Shown here: positions 32,396 to 43,067 of the stretch, piece after piece
Layout: every line of letters begins with the position of its first letter
Numbering within the stretch: position 1 is the stretch's first letter
Origin: Aphanomyces cochlioides
Lineage: Eukaryota; Oomycota; Saprolegniomycetes; Saprolegniales; Verrucalvaceae
Assembly: GCA_019828595.1 (NCBI GenBank)
Contig: JAHQRK010000013.1
Span: 1,333,501-1,397,500, forward strand
Length of the DNA: 64,000 bases
Reading direction: 5' to 3'
Program-made: the position numbers and the translations under genes
The notes under the pieces: model-generated
Told to the model about the DNA's origin: nothing
What the model saw: the letters and a program-made list of their open reading frames with translations, nothing else
Database searches by the model: none

Positions 32396-35300
32396 GTGGT
32401 CAACACACTGTGCAGTAGGGTGACGAGCCCTTTCTGCCACTTTAAGCCATACTCTGGCCAGAGGCTTGGACTCCGAAAGGCGAATTCCGACGCGATATGC
32501 GAACGCAACGAAGTAGGGCCTTTTTGGCTCGAAATACCGGACTTTCTCATAGAGCAGCCAGGGACAGCAAAAATTAAAAAAAAAAAAGGCAAAGGCAATC
32601 ATGACAATGACAATCAAGGACATGCGATCGATAATTCCGAACCTGGAAAGCAAGCAGAGCGGAATGAAGTGCATACTACCGAACAAGAGTTTGCATCAAC
32701 TGGAGCTAATGGCTGGGCTGTGGATGACGATGCCTTGAATCAGGGCAATATTAACGACGAGGCGGCTATGAGAAAAGCCAACAAGGCGGAGTACAACAAT
32801 CGTGCTCGCGAAAAGAATCGGCAAGCTCTTCTAAAGGCGGAGTACAACAATCGTGCTCGCGAAAAGAAACGGCAAGCTATCGTGGATGAAGTTGACGAAG
32901 AGGTGGCAATGGAAAAATCCAAAAAGGCGGAGTACAACAATCGTGCTCGCGAAAAGAATCGGCAAGCTCTTCTAAAGGCGGAGTACAACAATCGTGCTCG
33001 CGAAAAGAATCGGCAAGCTCTTCTAAAGGAGGAGTACAACAATCGTGCTCGCGAAAAGAAACGGCAAGCTATCCTGGATGAAGTCAACGAAGAGGTGGCA
33101 ATGGAAAAATCCAAAAAGGCGGAGTACAACAATCGTGCTCGCGAAAAGAAACGGCAAGCTATCCTGGATGCAGTCAACGAAGAGGTGGCAATGGAAAAAT
33201 CCAAAAAGGCGGAGTACAACAATCGTGCTCGCGAAAAGAAACGGCATGCTATCGTGGAAGACTTCGACAAAGAGGTGGCTATGAAAAGATCCAAGAAGGC
33301 GGAATACAACAAACGTGCTCGCGAAAAAAAGCACAACACTGAGGTTGCGAATCAAGGGCGGGGTGCCATCATTTTGCACCATACGGACATGGAAAAGAGC
33401 GACGAAGAGGAAACCAAGGAGGGAGAAGACGGAATCCATTATCGCGCTCAAAGTGACCATCATCTCAAGATTCTGGCAGCTCAGGAGCAAGAAGATCGCG
33501 AGCGCACAGTTGACAATCGAAGGATCTATGCTGCGCTACAACCTAACCGTATGAATGAAGGAGGTGAAGAAGAAACCAAGGAAGAAGATATTTCCGATGG
33601 AAATGTGGATTGCAACACTGACAATCAATTACTTGCCTTGGCAAATGCTGATCCTCCGCTAAACGTGGATGTGGATTTGATTGATGTACCTCCTCGCGAG
33701 CAAGGATTAAGTCTCCGGAATAAACCCAAGGGTCGCCCGAAGAAGAAGAGTGCTCACAACAGTGCACGCGTCAGTTTCGATGACTTCGATGAATCATTGG
33801 TGCCTCTTCATACTATTGAGCAGCGTTCGATTTGCCGCCATTGCGAAGCGAAGATTTGGCCAGGCGAAGAAAAGGACTGCTGCGGTGGAGGCTCTCGAGT
33901 GCTGCCTGTTGCTACCTGGCCTGACACACCCGAGTTTCGCGAATACATTGCTTTGTTCAAAACCAGAGGGTTTGTCAATAACACTCGCCGGTACAACGCC
34001 CTCTTTGCCTTTACATCTATTGGTACCCAAGAAATTATTCACGGCAACGGTGGGCCGAGATCTTGTACAATCCAAGGCGCTTTGCATCATTTGATTGGAC
34101 CACTGTTGCCTGCGGACGAAGAACAAGCCAGTTACGCCCAGATCTACATTACGGATCCTGAAACGCAAGCAAGCATACGACGAAGAATGCTTGGGGGAAA
34201 TCTTAATGTGTCAACTGTGACGAAAATCCAGCGTCTACTACTACAGCACAACGCGTTCACCCAACTGTACAAGCATGCGAAGGATATTCCAAAGGATGAC
34301 GACATGAGAATTGTGCTCACTGCTCAGCCTCGAAGCAACAGCCGAACGCATAACCTTCCTACGTGTTCTGAAATCGCTGTTCTTTTTTCAGAAACGTCCA
34401 AGTCAGGGCGTCATATCTTACTGCATGGTATTGATGGCCCCGTACTCAGCGAAGTTCAGCGAAACTATCACGTTGGTAAACATGTGCGTTTGGATCGACA
34501 ACCTGGGGAACAACGCTTATTTCGCATTAAGGAATTTCATTCGGCATATGACCCGCTTCAATACCCTTTGCTCTTTCCCACTGGGACTTTGGGGTGGTCG
34601 TTTGACAACAAGAGCGGTCGCAATCATGAAAACGTGAGTTTGAACGATTATGCTCGATATCATTTGCACGAGCGCGGTGCATTCTCTCCATTACATGCCA
34701 GCGGACCTCTATTTCAAGTGTTTGCAGTCGACAATTTTGCAAAGGTGGAAAACCAAAGGCTTCGATATATTCGTGACCAAACCAACAACCTCCGCAGCGA
34801 CACGTACCGCGCACTTCATGACGCTGTTTCGCATGATGTGGACCTCAAAAGCATTGGAAAAAGGACTGTTTTGCCGTCATCTTACACGGGTGGACCTCGG
34901 TACATGAGACAACGTTACCTTGACGCCATGGCAATTGTTCGCAAGTTCGGTCGACCAGACCTTTTTATCACTGTGACATGCAATCCAAAGTGGGTTGAAA
35001 TCGACAGGGAGCTGGAATTGGCGAAAGACGACTATGGATTTAAACGATCTCCAGCTGATCGACCTGACTTAGTGACGCGCATGTTCCGTCTCAAGCTCTT
35101 AGCCATTGAAGCCATGCTGTACAAGGGGGAAGTTTTGGGTCGACAAGCTGCGTGTGTTCGTGTTGTCGAATTCCAAAAGCGTGGTCTGCCTCATGCCCAT
35201 ATGTTGGTCATATTCACTGGGGACGACAAAATCAAGACAGCTGCCGATATTGACAGTATTATCAGTGCAGAAATCCCCGACAAGGAAAAGAATCCAAGAC

Positions 35301-35851
35301 TGCACGAAATTGTTACAACCTGCATGATTCACAAATGCAGCGACCGATGCCTGGAAAACGGGAAGTGCAAGAAAAACTTTCCCAAAGCATACTGCAACGA
35401 AACATCAGAAGGCAGTGATGGATATCCACTCTACAGTCGTCGCCGCTCTTCGGCAGAGCGGTCCTCTGAGTATACCAACCAATATGTTATTCCGTACTGC
35501 CCAACGTTGAGTGCCATGTTCGACAGCCACATCAATGTCGAGGCGTGTACAAGTATATCTGCAGTCAAGTACCTGTACAAGTACATCTACAAGGGCTCAG
35601 ACCGCTCAAATTTTCAACTTGAGTCCGGAGAACTTGACGAAATCAAGCAATACCAAGATGCCCGCTATGTATCGTGCTGTGAGGCCCTCACACGCATTTT
35701 CTCTTTCGACATGTTCAAACGATCTCACGCTGTCGAGAACCTCGAAATACACTTGGAAGGTGAACAAGTTGTATGCATTCCTACCGACCGCCCGATGAGC
35801 CCTCAGGAATTGGCAAGGAGGAACCGGACGAAACTCACCGCGTTTTTTTAA
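32396..35851 (+). CDS. Helitron Rep (HUH-Y2 relaxase) with repeat-rich N-terminus (copy 2)
   Basis: One open frame of 1,151 codons, preceded in frame by TAA. It opens with GTG; the first ATG is at about 32768, so the true N-terminus may come from an upstream exon or is lost. Eight charged KAEYNNRAREK-type repeats precede a CxxC-containing region (ICRHCEAKIW) and the Helitron N domain. Rep motifs: FITVTCNP near residue 857, the HUH site LPHAH near 932, and the double-Tyr motif YLYKYIYK near 1058. The enzyme nicks and joins single strands during rolling-circle transposition. It ends at a TAA that falls inside the family's conserved region, so the helicase half is cut off. Confidence 0.85.
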   Translation: MVNTLCSRVTSPFCHFKPYSGQRLGLRKANSDAICERNEVGPFWLEIPDFLIEQPGTAKIKKKKGKGNHDNDNQGHAIDNSEPGKQAERNEVHTTEQEFASTGANGWAVDDDALNQGNINDEAAMRKANKAEYNNRAREKNRQALLKAEYNNRAREKKRQAIVDEVDEEVAMEKSKKAEYNNRAREKNRQALLKAEYNNRAREKNRQALLKEEYNNRAREKKRQAILDEVNEEVAMEKSKKAEYNNRAREKKRQAILDAVNEEVAMEKSKKAEYNNRAREKKRHAIVEDFDKEVAMKRSKKAEYNKRAREKKHNTEVANQGRGAIILHHTDMEKSDEEETKEGEDGIHYRAQSDHHLKILAAQEQEDRERTVDNRRIYAALQPNRMNEGGEEETKEEDISDGNVDCNTDNQLLALANADPPLNVDVDLIDVPPREQGLSLRNKPKGRPKKKSAHNSARVSFDDFDESLVPLHTIEQRSICRHCEAKIWPGEEKDCCGGGSRVLPVATWPDTPEFREYIALFKTRGFVNNTRRYNALFAFTSIGTQEIIHGNGGPRSCTIQGALHHLIGPLLPADEEQASYAQIYITDPETQASIRRRMLGGNLNVSTVTKIQRLLLQHNAFTQLYKHAKDIPKDDDMRIVLTAQPRSNSRTHNLPTCSEIAVLFSETSKSGRHILLHGIDGPVLSEVQRNYHVGKHVRLDRQPGEQRLFRIKEFHSAYDPLQYPLLFPTGTLGWSFDNKSGRNHENVSLNDYARYHLHERGAFSPLHASGPLFQVFAVDNFAKVENQRLRYIRDQTNNLRSDTYRALHDAVSHDVDLKSIGKRTVLPSSYTGGPRYMRQRYLDAMAIVRKFGRPDLFITVTCNPKWVEIDRELELAKDDYGFKRSPADRPDLVTRMFRLKLLAIEAMLYKGEVLGRQAACVRVVEFQKRGLPHAHMLVIFTGDDKIKTAADIDSIISAEIPDKEKNPRLHEIVTTCMIHKCSDRCLENGKCKKNFPKAYCNETSEGSDGYPLYSRRRSSAERSSEYTNQYVIPYCPTLSAMFDSHINVEACTSISAVKYLYKYIYKGSDRSNFQLESGELDEIKQYQDARYVSCCEALTRIFSFDMFKRSHAVENLEIHLEGEQVVCIPTDRPMSPQELARRNRTKLTAFF

Positions 35852-36027
35852 CTGTGCCGTGAAAACAGTGATTCACAAGCACTTGCGCGTGAATGTCTGT
35901 ACCATGATATCCCCGAGCATTTCGTATGGAACAAAAAGCTCCGCAAGTGGACATCACGTAAAAGGGGTGGTGATCGTATGATCGGGAGGATGCTGACGGT
36001 GTCACCCCGCTCGGGAGACTGTTTTTT

Positions 36028-37992
36028 ATGCGAATGCTCTTATGCTACCGACGAGGTCCGACATCGCACGAAGATTTGCGAACCGTCAATGGCGTGGTTC
36101 ATCAGACGTTCAAGTCAGCCGCACTTGCCCTTGGCTTTCTTGAAAATGACGAGGAATGGCTAACCTGCATGCGAGAAGCAACTGAAACAGCAACTCCCTA
36201 TGAGCTCCGAACACTTTTTGTCAGTATTCTGATTCACTGTGAACCTGCGGACGCACGAGGGCTATGGAACAAATTCGAAGATGAAATGAGGCAAGATTTT
36301 CACCGCATGTACCCCGACGATTCTCAAAAATCTACAGCTTTCGCAATTCAGGCTTTATCAAGATGCCTCGAGTCGAATGCATCAAGCTTGGATCGTTTTC
36401 CGGAGCTTCCACAGCTTGCACATTTCGAACAATATTTTGCTCTTGAGGAAACAAACAGGGGCCGTCAATCCAACCGATTAGTGGCTATGGAATCTTCGCA
36501 CAACCAAGAACAAATCCAAGGCATTTTGGAAGGCAAGTCTACGATGACCGAAGAGCACGAGGTCTTCTACAACGACGTTATGAGCGAGATTACGAAGGAA
36601 AGTACTGTTCGAAGAGGCAAAGTATATTTTCTCGAAGGTGAGGGCGGCTCAGGGAAGACGTTCATCTCAAACATTTTACTGGCTCAAGTGCGCTCAATGA
36701 ACAAAATTGCCTTGGCTGTTGCTTCGTCCGGACTTGCTGCTCTGAATTTGATCGGAGGTACAACTGCGCATTCGAGATTCTGTCTTCCAAGATCATTGCA
36801 CGAGCTTAGCCGATGTGACGTTCGGAAGCAGTCACATCTTGCGGAACTTTTACGTCTCACAGAACTTATTATTTGGGACGAGTGTTCGATGATGCACAAG
36901 TATGCTGTGGAGGCCGTTGATCACATGCTACAAGATTTGATGGACAACGCGCTTCCTTTTGGTGGAAAGGTCGTCATATTCTCGGGCGACTTCAAGCAAA
37001 TGCTTCCAGTCATTTTGAAGGGCACACCTGGGCTAATCCTCGAAGCATGCTTGAAGAACAGCTACCTTTGGAGAAATATCACACAGTTTCATCTGACGGT
37101 GAACATGAGGTTGACCAACAACAACTCAGAGAGTGTTCGAGAGTTTGCTGCATTGCTCAAGTCTATTGGTCATGGAACATACCCCACATGTACCGAACTC
37201 GGTGCCGATTACATTCGACTACCTGATGATTTGGCGATTCCATACAAGTCGCCTGATGATTTGGGGTCATTTTTAAACAACGTCTATCAAGACATGAACA
37301 ACCTGCGCATCAATGCACTTAGATCGTACTTTGGATGTCGAGCTATCCTTGCACCCAAACACAGTGTTGTTGCTGACATCAACACAACACTTCTTGAGCG
37401 ACTCACTTCCGACTGCGAAATGACATATTTGTCCGCCGATTCTGTTACTGACAAACCCAACTCGGACACAAATGCATGCGAGTTCCCCATCGAGTTTCTG
37501 AATTCTATAGACATCAACAACTTCCCCAGCCACAAGTTGCATTTGAAAGTTGGTTGCCCCATTATTCTGCTTCGTAATTTGTGTACTTCGGAAGGCATGT
37601 GCAACGGAACACGTTTAATTGTTCTTGAGCTGAAAACACGATGTATCAAGGCTCAAATTATGAACGGCTCCCACACGAACAAGATCGTTTCCATTCCCCG
37701 AACTACTACAATTCACGATGGTGAGCAAAACAATTACCCATTTGAGCTACGCAGAAGACAATTTCCTGTTCAAGTTGCCTTTGCAATGACGATTCACAAG
37801 GCTCAAGGTCAAACGATTTCTCACGTGGGCGTCTACCTTCCAGAACCCGTCTTCTCGCATGGACAGCTTTACGTCGCCATGTCAAGAGCCCAAGCAAAAG
37901 GCAACATTAAGTTTTTGGTCGCCAATGGACAGTACGATGGACTGCCTGGAATCTACACGAAAAACATTGTGTATCAAGAAGCATTACAATAG
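36028..37992 (+). CDS. Helitron Pif1-like helicase (copy 2)
   Basis: 654 residues, the twin of 29525-31489, with the same Walker A GEGGSGKT, Walker B IIWDEC and C-terminal helicase motifs. It follows the Rep frame after 176 bp that read through a stop and a one-base shift. In other Helitrons Rep and helicase are one protein that unwinds the strand being displaced; here they would be separate if made at all. Confidence 0.85.
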   Translation: MRMLLCYRRGPTSHEDLRTVNGVVHQTFKSAALALGFLENDEEWLTCMREATETATPYELRTLFVSILIHCEPADARGLWNKFEDEMRQDFHRMYPDDSQKSTAFAIQALSRCLESNASSLDRFPELPQLAHFEQYFALEETNRGRQSNRLVAMESSHNQEQIQGILEGKSTMTEEHEVFYNDVMSEITKESTVRRGKVYFLEGEGGSGKTFISNILLAQVRSMNKIALAVASSGLAALNLIGGTTAHSRFCLPRSLHELSRCDVRKQSHLAELLRLTELIIWDECSMMHKYAVEAVDHMLQDLMDNALPFGGKVVIFSGDFKQMLPVILKGTPGLILEACLKNSYLWRNITQFHLTVNMRLTNNNSESVREFAALLKSIGHGTYPTCTELGADYIRLPDDLAIPYKSPDDLGSFLNNVYQDMNNLRINALRSYFGCRAILAPKHSVVADINTTLLERLTSDCEMTYLSADSVTDKPNSDTNACEFPIEFLNSIDINNFPSHKLHLKVGCPIILLRNLCTSEGMCNGTRLIVLELKTRCIKAQIMNGSHTNKIVSIPRTTTIHDGEQNNYPFELRRRQFPVQVAFAMTIHKAQGQTISHVGVYLPEPVFSHGQLYVAMSRAQAKGNIKFLVANGQYDGLPGIYTKNIVYQEALQ

Positions 37993-38544
37993 GCAGGACT
38001 CCATAAAACTTCATCCATAACTAACAAACGTTATCATGTTCTTACAAATATTTACACTGTGTTGTTGTGGAATTACCGTGACTTCCTGGATCAAGTCCAA
38101 TTGCATCGTACCGATGAATTGGACGATAAATCCTCGAGATTAGCTAACCCCAAACTACGCACCTTATACTTAGATTCAACGTTACAGTATTACAAGAGGA
38201 AGAAGTACGTGGTTATCAACCAACGATGACCTCGATCTACTCATCGATCGCACAGATTGTGCAATCTGAACTTGGGTATATGATTTATCTCCTGACGAAA
38301 AAAAATATTCTTCAGTCAACAGTTGCCAATCAGAATCCTCGGCGTTAACTTATTTTTTTACTTCGAACTGGGCCTGAATCAAATTCAAAATTCATAGTAT
38401 GGCTTCAAACGTTTCATGTGTGTGATCAAATCTTTGTTATTTCCAAAGCAAAACGCTCCACCCAGGGGCGTAGCCCTGGCCTCACCCTAGTCTATTACTT
38501 AAGACTTTAACGCAACACGTAAGTACGAGACTAAGTACGAGAGT

Positions 38545-38785
38545 AATTTTTACATACAAACGTCAAGTCAACAAATGAGCAATTTTTACATACAAACGTC
38601 AAGTCAACAAATGAGCAATTTTTACATACAAACGCCAAGTCAACAAATGAGCAATTTTTATATACTTTATCCAAGTACAAAATGAGCAATTTTTACATAC
38701 AAACGCCAAGTCAACAAATGAGCAATTTTTATATACTTTATCCAAGTACAAAATGAGCAATTTTTACATACAAACGCCAAGTCAA
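38545..38785. repeat. 36 bp subterminal minisatellite, Helitron copy 3 (expanded)
   Basis: About six or seven units, the longest array among the copies, some ending in a TATACTTTATCCAAGTACAA variant. Confidence 0.7.
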
Positions 38786-39617
38786 AAAAAGAGTAATTTG
38801 AGACAAGTTCGTTCATGCACCCATGATGCTGGACGTGGCAGTTGTCGATAATATTAATAGTCATTCCACATACAAAATGAAAATATATTGTCCTACTATT
38901 TAAAATAATACCTGCCAAAGGCGATTGAATGGCAGTTGAGTTTTTCTGGGACGATGCAAGGTGAGATGCATGTCTTAGGATAGCTTCACTCGGGCAGAAA
39001 AGGCCGCTGAATAAGTGGTCAACACACTGTGCAGTAGGGTGACGAGCCCTTTCTGCCACTTTAAGCCATACTCTGGCCAGAGGCTTGGACTCCGAAAGGC
39101 GAATTCCGACGCGATATGCGAACGCAACGAAGTAGGGCCTTTTTGGCTCGAAATACCGGACTTTCTCATAGAGCAGCCAGGGACAGCTAAAACGTGTGTT
39201 TTTACTGTATTTTCATATTGACTTTGGACGAGTAAATCTTCTCCCCATAGTTCAACTTTTTACAGTAAGGGGACAATGTGTAACGTTGGTTACCACTATT
39301 GCAACTGATGGTGCTACTTTTTTTGACGGAGTACCACTGTTGATAGTGGGCCTACGGCGAGTATCATGAATCACTTCAGGGGTGTTTCATGATACTTAGC
39401 AGGTGTATTACCCAGTATCAAAGTTTCAACTCATTGGATGTACGAGTTCAAAACACGATATTAAACAAAGTGATGTTTAATAAATACCGCGAACTCTGTA
39501 CGATTTATGAAAGAAATGAGTAGTATTTTCTGGCAAACCACATTATGTTAAGCTTAAGTGGCGGGACACATATCCACAGTATTTTTACGATCCAATCACA
39601 TTATCATTTTTGTGTTG

Positions 39618-40838
39618 ATGTTTTTATATGAACATTTGTCTGACGCAGTTTTCTGCGTAGAAAATAACAACTACTCGGCCTCTAAGAAAGGCAAAGGCAA
39701 TCATGACAATGACAATCAAGGCCATGCGATCGATAACTGCGAACCTGGCAAGCAAGCAGAGCTTAATGAAGTGCATACTACCGAACAAGAGTCTGCATCA
39801 ACTGGAGCTAATGGCTGGGCTGTGGATGACGATGCCTTGAATCAGGGCAATATTAACGACGAGGCGGCTATGAGAAAGGCCAAGAAGGCGGAGTACAACA
39901 AACGTGCTCGCAAAAAGAAACGGCAAGCTCTCCTAAAGGAGGAGTACAACAATCGTGGTCGCGAAAAGAAACGGCATGCTATCGTGGATGAAGTCGACGA
40001 AGAGGTGGCAATGGAAAAATCCAAAAAGGCGCAGTACAACAATCGTGCTCGCGAACAGCAACGGCAAGCTATCGTGGAAGACTTCGACAAAGAGGTGGCT
40101 ATGAAAAGATCCAAGAAGGCGGAATACAACAAACGTGCTCGCGAAAAAAAGCACAACACTGAGGTTGCGAATCAAGGGCGGGGTGCCATCATTTTGCACC
40201 ATACGGACATGGAAAAGAGCGACGAAGAGGAAACCAAGGAGGGAGAAGACGGAATCCATTATCGCGCTCAAAGTGACCATCATCTCAAGATTCTGGCAGC
40301 TCAGGAGCAAGAAGATCGCGAGCGCACAGTTGACAATCGAAGGATCTATGCTGCGCTACAACCTAACCGTATGAATGAAGGAGGTGAAGAAGAAACCAAG
40401 GAAGAAGATATTTCCGATGGAAATGTGGATTGCAACACTGACAATCAATTACTTGCCTTGGCAAATGCTGATCCTCCGCTAAACGTGGATGTGGATTTGA
40501 TTGATGTACCTCCTCGCGAGCAAGGATTAAGTCTCCGGAATAAACCCAAGGGTCGCCCGAAGAAGAAGAGTGCTCACAACAGTGCACGCGTCAGTTTCGA
40601 TGACTTCGATGAATCATTGGTGCCTCTTCATACTATTGAGCAGCGTTCGATTTGCCGCCATTGCGAAGCGAAGATTTGGCCAGGCGAAGAAAAGGACTGC
40701 TGCGGTGGAAGCACTCGAGTGCTACCTGTTGCTACAGGACATGATTTAACTCCTGACGAAAAAAAATATTCTTCAGTCAACAGTTGCCAATCAGAATCCT
40801 CGGCGTTAACTTATTTTTTTACTTCGAACTGGGCCTGA
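39618..40838 (+). pseudogene. Truncated Helitron Rep N-terminus (copy 3)
   Basis: ATG 39618 is in frame with the Rep repeats and gives a start (MFLYEHLSDAVFC) not present in copies 1 and 2. Four charged repeats follow, then the same region as copy 2 up to the CxxC segment (ICRHCEAKIW). The frame then runs into the fused 3' end and stops at 40838. No Rep or helicase motif remains. The start segment may show what the original N-terminus looked like. Confidence 0.7.
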
Positions 40839-41382
40839 ATCAAATTCAAAATTCATAGTATGGCTTCAAACGTTTCATGTGTGTGATCAAATCTTTGTTA
40901 TTTCCAAAGCAAAACGCTCCACCCAGGGGCGTAGCCCTGGCCTCACCCTAGTCTATTACTTAAGACTTTAACGCAACACGTAAGTACGAGACTAAGTACG
41001 AGAGTAATTTTTACATACAAACGTCAAGTCAACAAATGAGCAATTTTTATATACTTATTCCAAGTACAAAAATGAGCAATTTTTACATACTTTATCCAAG
41101 TACAAAATGAGCAATTTGAGACAAGTTCGTTCATTGTTGTCAGCACTTCCAACCAACATCAACTAATTTGACCACTCAAGGTTGTATTGCCCCATATCCA
41201 TGGCAAATATCCATTTGTCAATTATTTGGTGTGTTGCTCAATACTCGGTGTCATATTTTGTCATGATGCTCCCATGATGCTGGACGTGGCAGTTGTCGAT
41301 AATATTAATAATCAAACAATTCCACATACAAAATGAAAATATTGTCCTATTATTTAAAATAATACCTGCCAAAGACGAGATG

Positions 41383-42081
41383 GGCGCTCCTCCAAAGGAA
41401 CCCCACTGGACTCTTTCAACCTGTATTAAACCATTCGCATAATTATCCGGATATCCTTGGATATTTCCTTGGACGGAACAAAGTGACATGGAATGCAATG
41501 AACGCTGTCATGTATTAGATGTAGGTTTTACGAATAGCTATCACTAAGCCTTTAAAATACATACTACCTGTTGCGTTTTGCTTTGCCACATGAACTGATC
41601 AAGGTAAGATTGAAGGTCGTCAGTTTGAACACCTCGCATGGCCTTCAAGTACTGTTTCACACGTACTTCCCACACACCTTCAATTGACTGTGAGTTTCAT
41701 TCTACAGGAGTTTCAACTTACTTTCATGCACCATTCAACAGCGGCTGACTCGCTGACTGTTTCCTTCATAACCCTGTCGAACGTGTAGTCCGAGACATCG
41801 GACAAGTCATATAGACTGTCCATTGCAAATTTCGAAATGTATGTCCAGACAAGTGAATGGCTCTTATTGTTTGTGTTTAGTAGGTTTCAACTGGAGTGGT
41901 ATTCTATTTCTAAGTATAAGGATTGGATGGTTCTCTTTCAATAGCGCGCATTCGTGGGGTCAGATTGGAGTTTATAGTGTATCTGGATAATCGATTCTTT
42001 TATCTGGATACAAAATCAATTCGTCATTTGTCCGTTAATACAGGTTGAAAGAGTCCAGTGGGGTTCCTTTGGAGGAGCGCC
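41383..42081. mobile_element. Merlin (IS1016/ISXO2-like) element with 47 bp perfect inverted repeats
   Basis: The ends are perfect inverted repeats of 47 bp starting GGCGCTCCTCCAAAGG. The flanks are an 8 bp duplication, ACGAGATG, at 41375-41382 and 42082-42089. Eight- to nine-base duplications are known for Merlin/IS1016. Removing the element and one duplication restores the sequence seen at the same place in Helitron copy 2, apart from a few substitutions. Confidence 0.88.
41568..41866 (-). pseudogene. Merlin transposase C-terminal fragment
   Basis: Two minus-strand segments, about 41866-41722 and 41687-41568, joined by a 34 bp GT..AG intron, read as one frame. The second has SIEGVWEVRVKQYLKAMRG and then YLDQFMW, matching the last part of ISXO2/Merlin DDE transposases, where the Glu of the IE..W motif is the third catalytic residue. 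The N-terminal two thirds, with the first two Asp, are absent, so the element is non-autonomous. Confidence 0.7.
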
Positions 42082-42779
42082 ACGAGATGAATGGCAATTG
42101 GGTTTTTCTGGGACGATGCAAGGTGAGATGCATGTCTTAGGATAGCTTCACTCGGGCAGAAAAGACCGCTGAATAAGCGGTCAACACACTGTGCAGTAGG
42201 GTGACGAGCCCTTTCTGCCACTTTAAGCCATACTCTGGCCAGAGGCTTGGACTCCGAAAGGCGAATTCCGACGCGATATGCGAACGCAACGAAGTAGGGC
42301 CTTTTTGGCTCGAAATACCGGACTTTCTCATAGAGCAGCCAGGGACAGCTAAAACGTGTGTTTTTACTGTATTTTCATATTGACTTTGGACGAGTAAATC
42401 CTCTCCCCATAGTTCAACTTTTTACAGTAAGGGGACAATGTGTAACGTTGGTTACCACTATTGCAACTGATGGTGCTACTTTTTTTGACGGAGTACCACT
42501 GTTGATAGTGGGCCTACGGCGAGTATCATGAATCACTTCAGGGGTGTTTCATGATACTTAGCAGGTGTATTACCCAGTATCAAAGTTTCAACTCATTGGA
42601 TGTACGAGTTCAAAACACGATATTAAACAAAGTGATGTTTAATAAATACCGCGAACTCTGTACGATTTATGAAAGAAATGAGTAGTATTTTCTGGCAAAC
42701 CACATTATGTTAAGCTTAAGTGGCGGGACGCATATCCACAGTATTTTTACGATCCAATCACATTATCAACTGAAACTTC

Positions 42780-43067
42780 GGCATCTAAATTGACCTTCTT
42801 GACCGTGCTCCTAGAACCTCCACCCACCACATGCCACGCTCACATTGGACACAACCGTAGATTACCATCTAAGGTTCGCCTTTCTCCATCTAGATATACT
42901 ATGTCTCCGACATGTTGGTAGTCGCCTTGAGCATCATCTAAGCGCATGGTCATCATTGTCTTGCCGTCAAATGCGCCGTGAATAGGACTGGGTACCTCGA
43001 GCGTCTGTATTATCACTGATAAGTCGTTCGTGTTATCTGTGCAAGTACTGGCATTTTTGCACAACAA
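42780..43067 (-). pseudogene. Coding-like fragment inside Helitron copy 4, possible gene capture
   Basis: A 75-codon minus frame (MLCKNASTCTDNTNDL start, VYLDGERRTLDGNLRLCPM end) continues past its stop with a plausible protein-like stretch (AWHVVGGGSRSTVKKVNLD). It has no counterpart in copies 1 to 3. I do not recognise the protein. Helitrons are known to pick up host gene pieces, which is the simplest reading. Confidence 0.45.

Larger units (their letters stand above)
31991..38490 (+). mobile_element. Helitron copy 2, full length (6.5 kb)
   Basis: Starts TCTATTACTTAAGG directly after the CTAG of copy 1 and ends with the same hairpin and CTAG. It has the 36 bp subterminal repeats, Rep, and the helicase. 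It is the best-kept copy but shares the Rep/helicase nonsense and frameshift with copy 1. Confidence 0.9.
38491..40951 (+). mobile_element. Helitron copy 3, internally deleted
   Basis: Starts TCTATTACTTAAG right after copy 2 and ends with hairpin and CTAG at 40951. It has the 5' end, a 420 bp segment (about 39186-39606) absent from copies 1 and 2, the Rep N-terminal region, then a direct jump at about 40740 to the common 3' end. Both the nuclease core and the helicase are missing. Confidence 0.85.

Noticed and set aside
38545..38785. CRISPR-like array of 36 bp repeats
   Set aside because: Units are tandem without unique spacers, lie at the end of Helitrons and vary in number between copies; the genome is eukaryotic.
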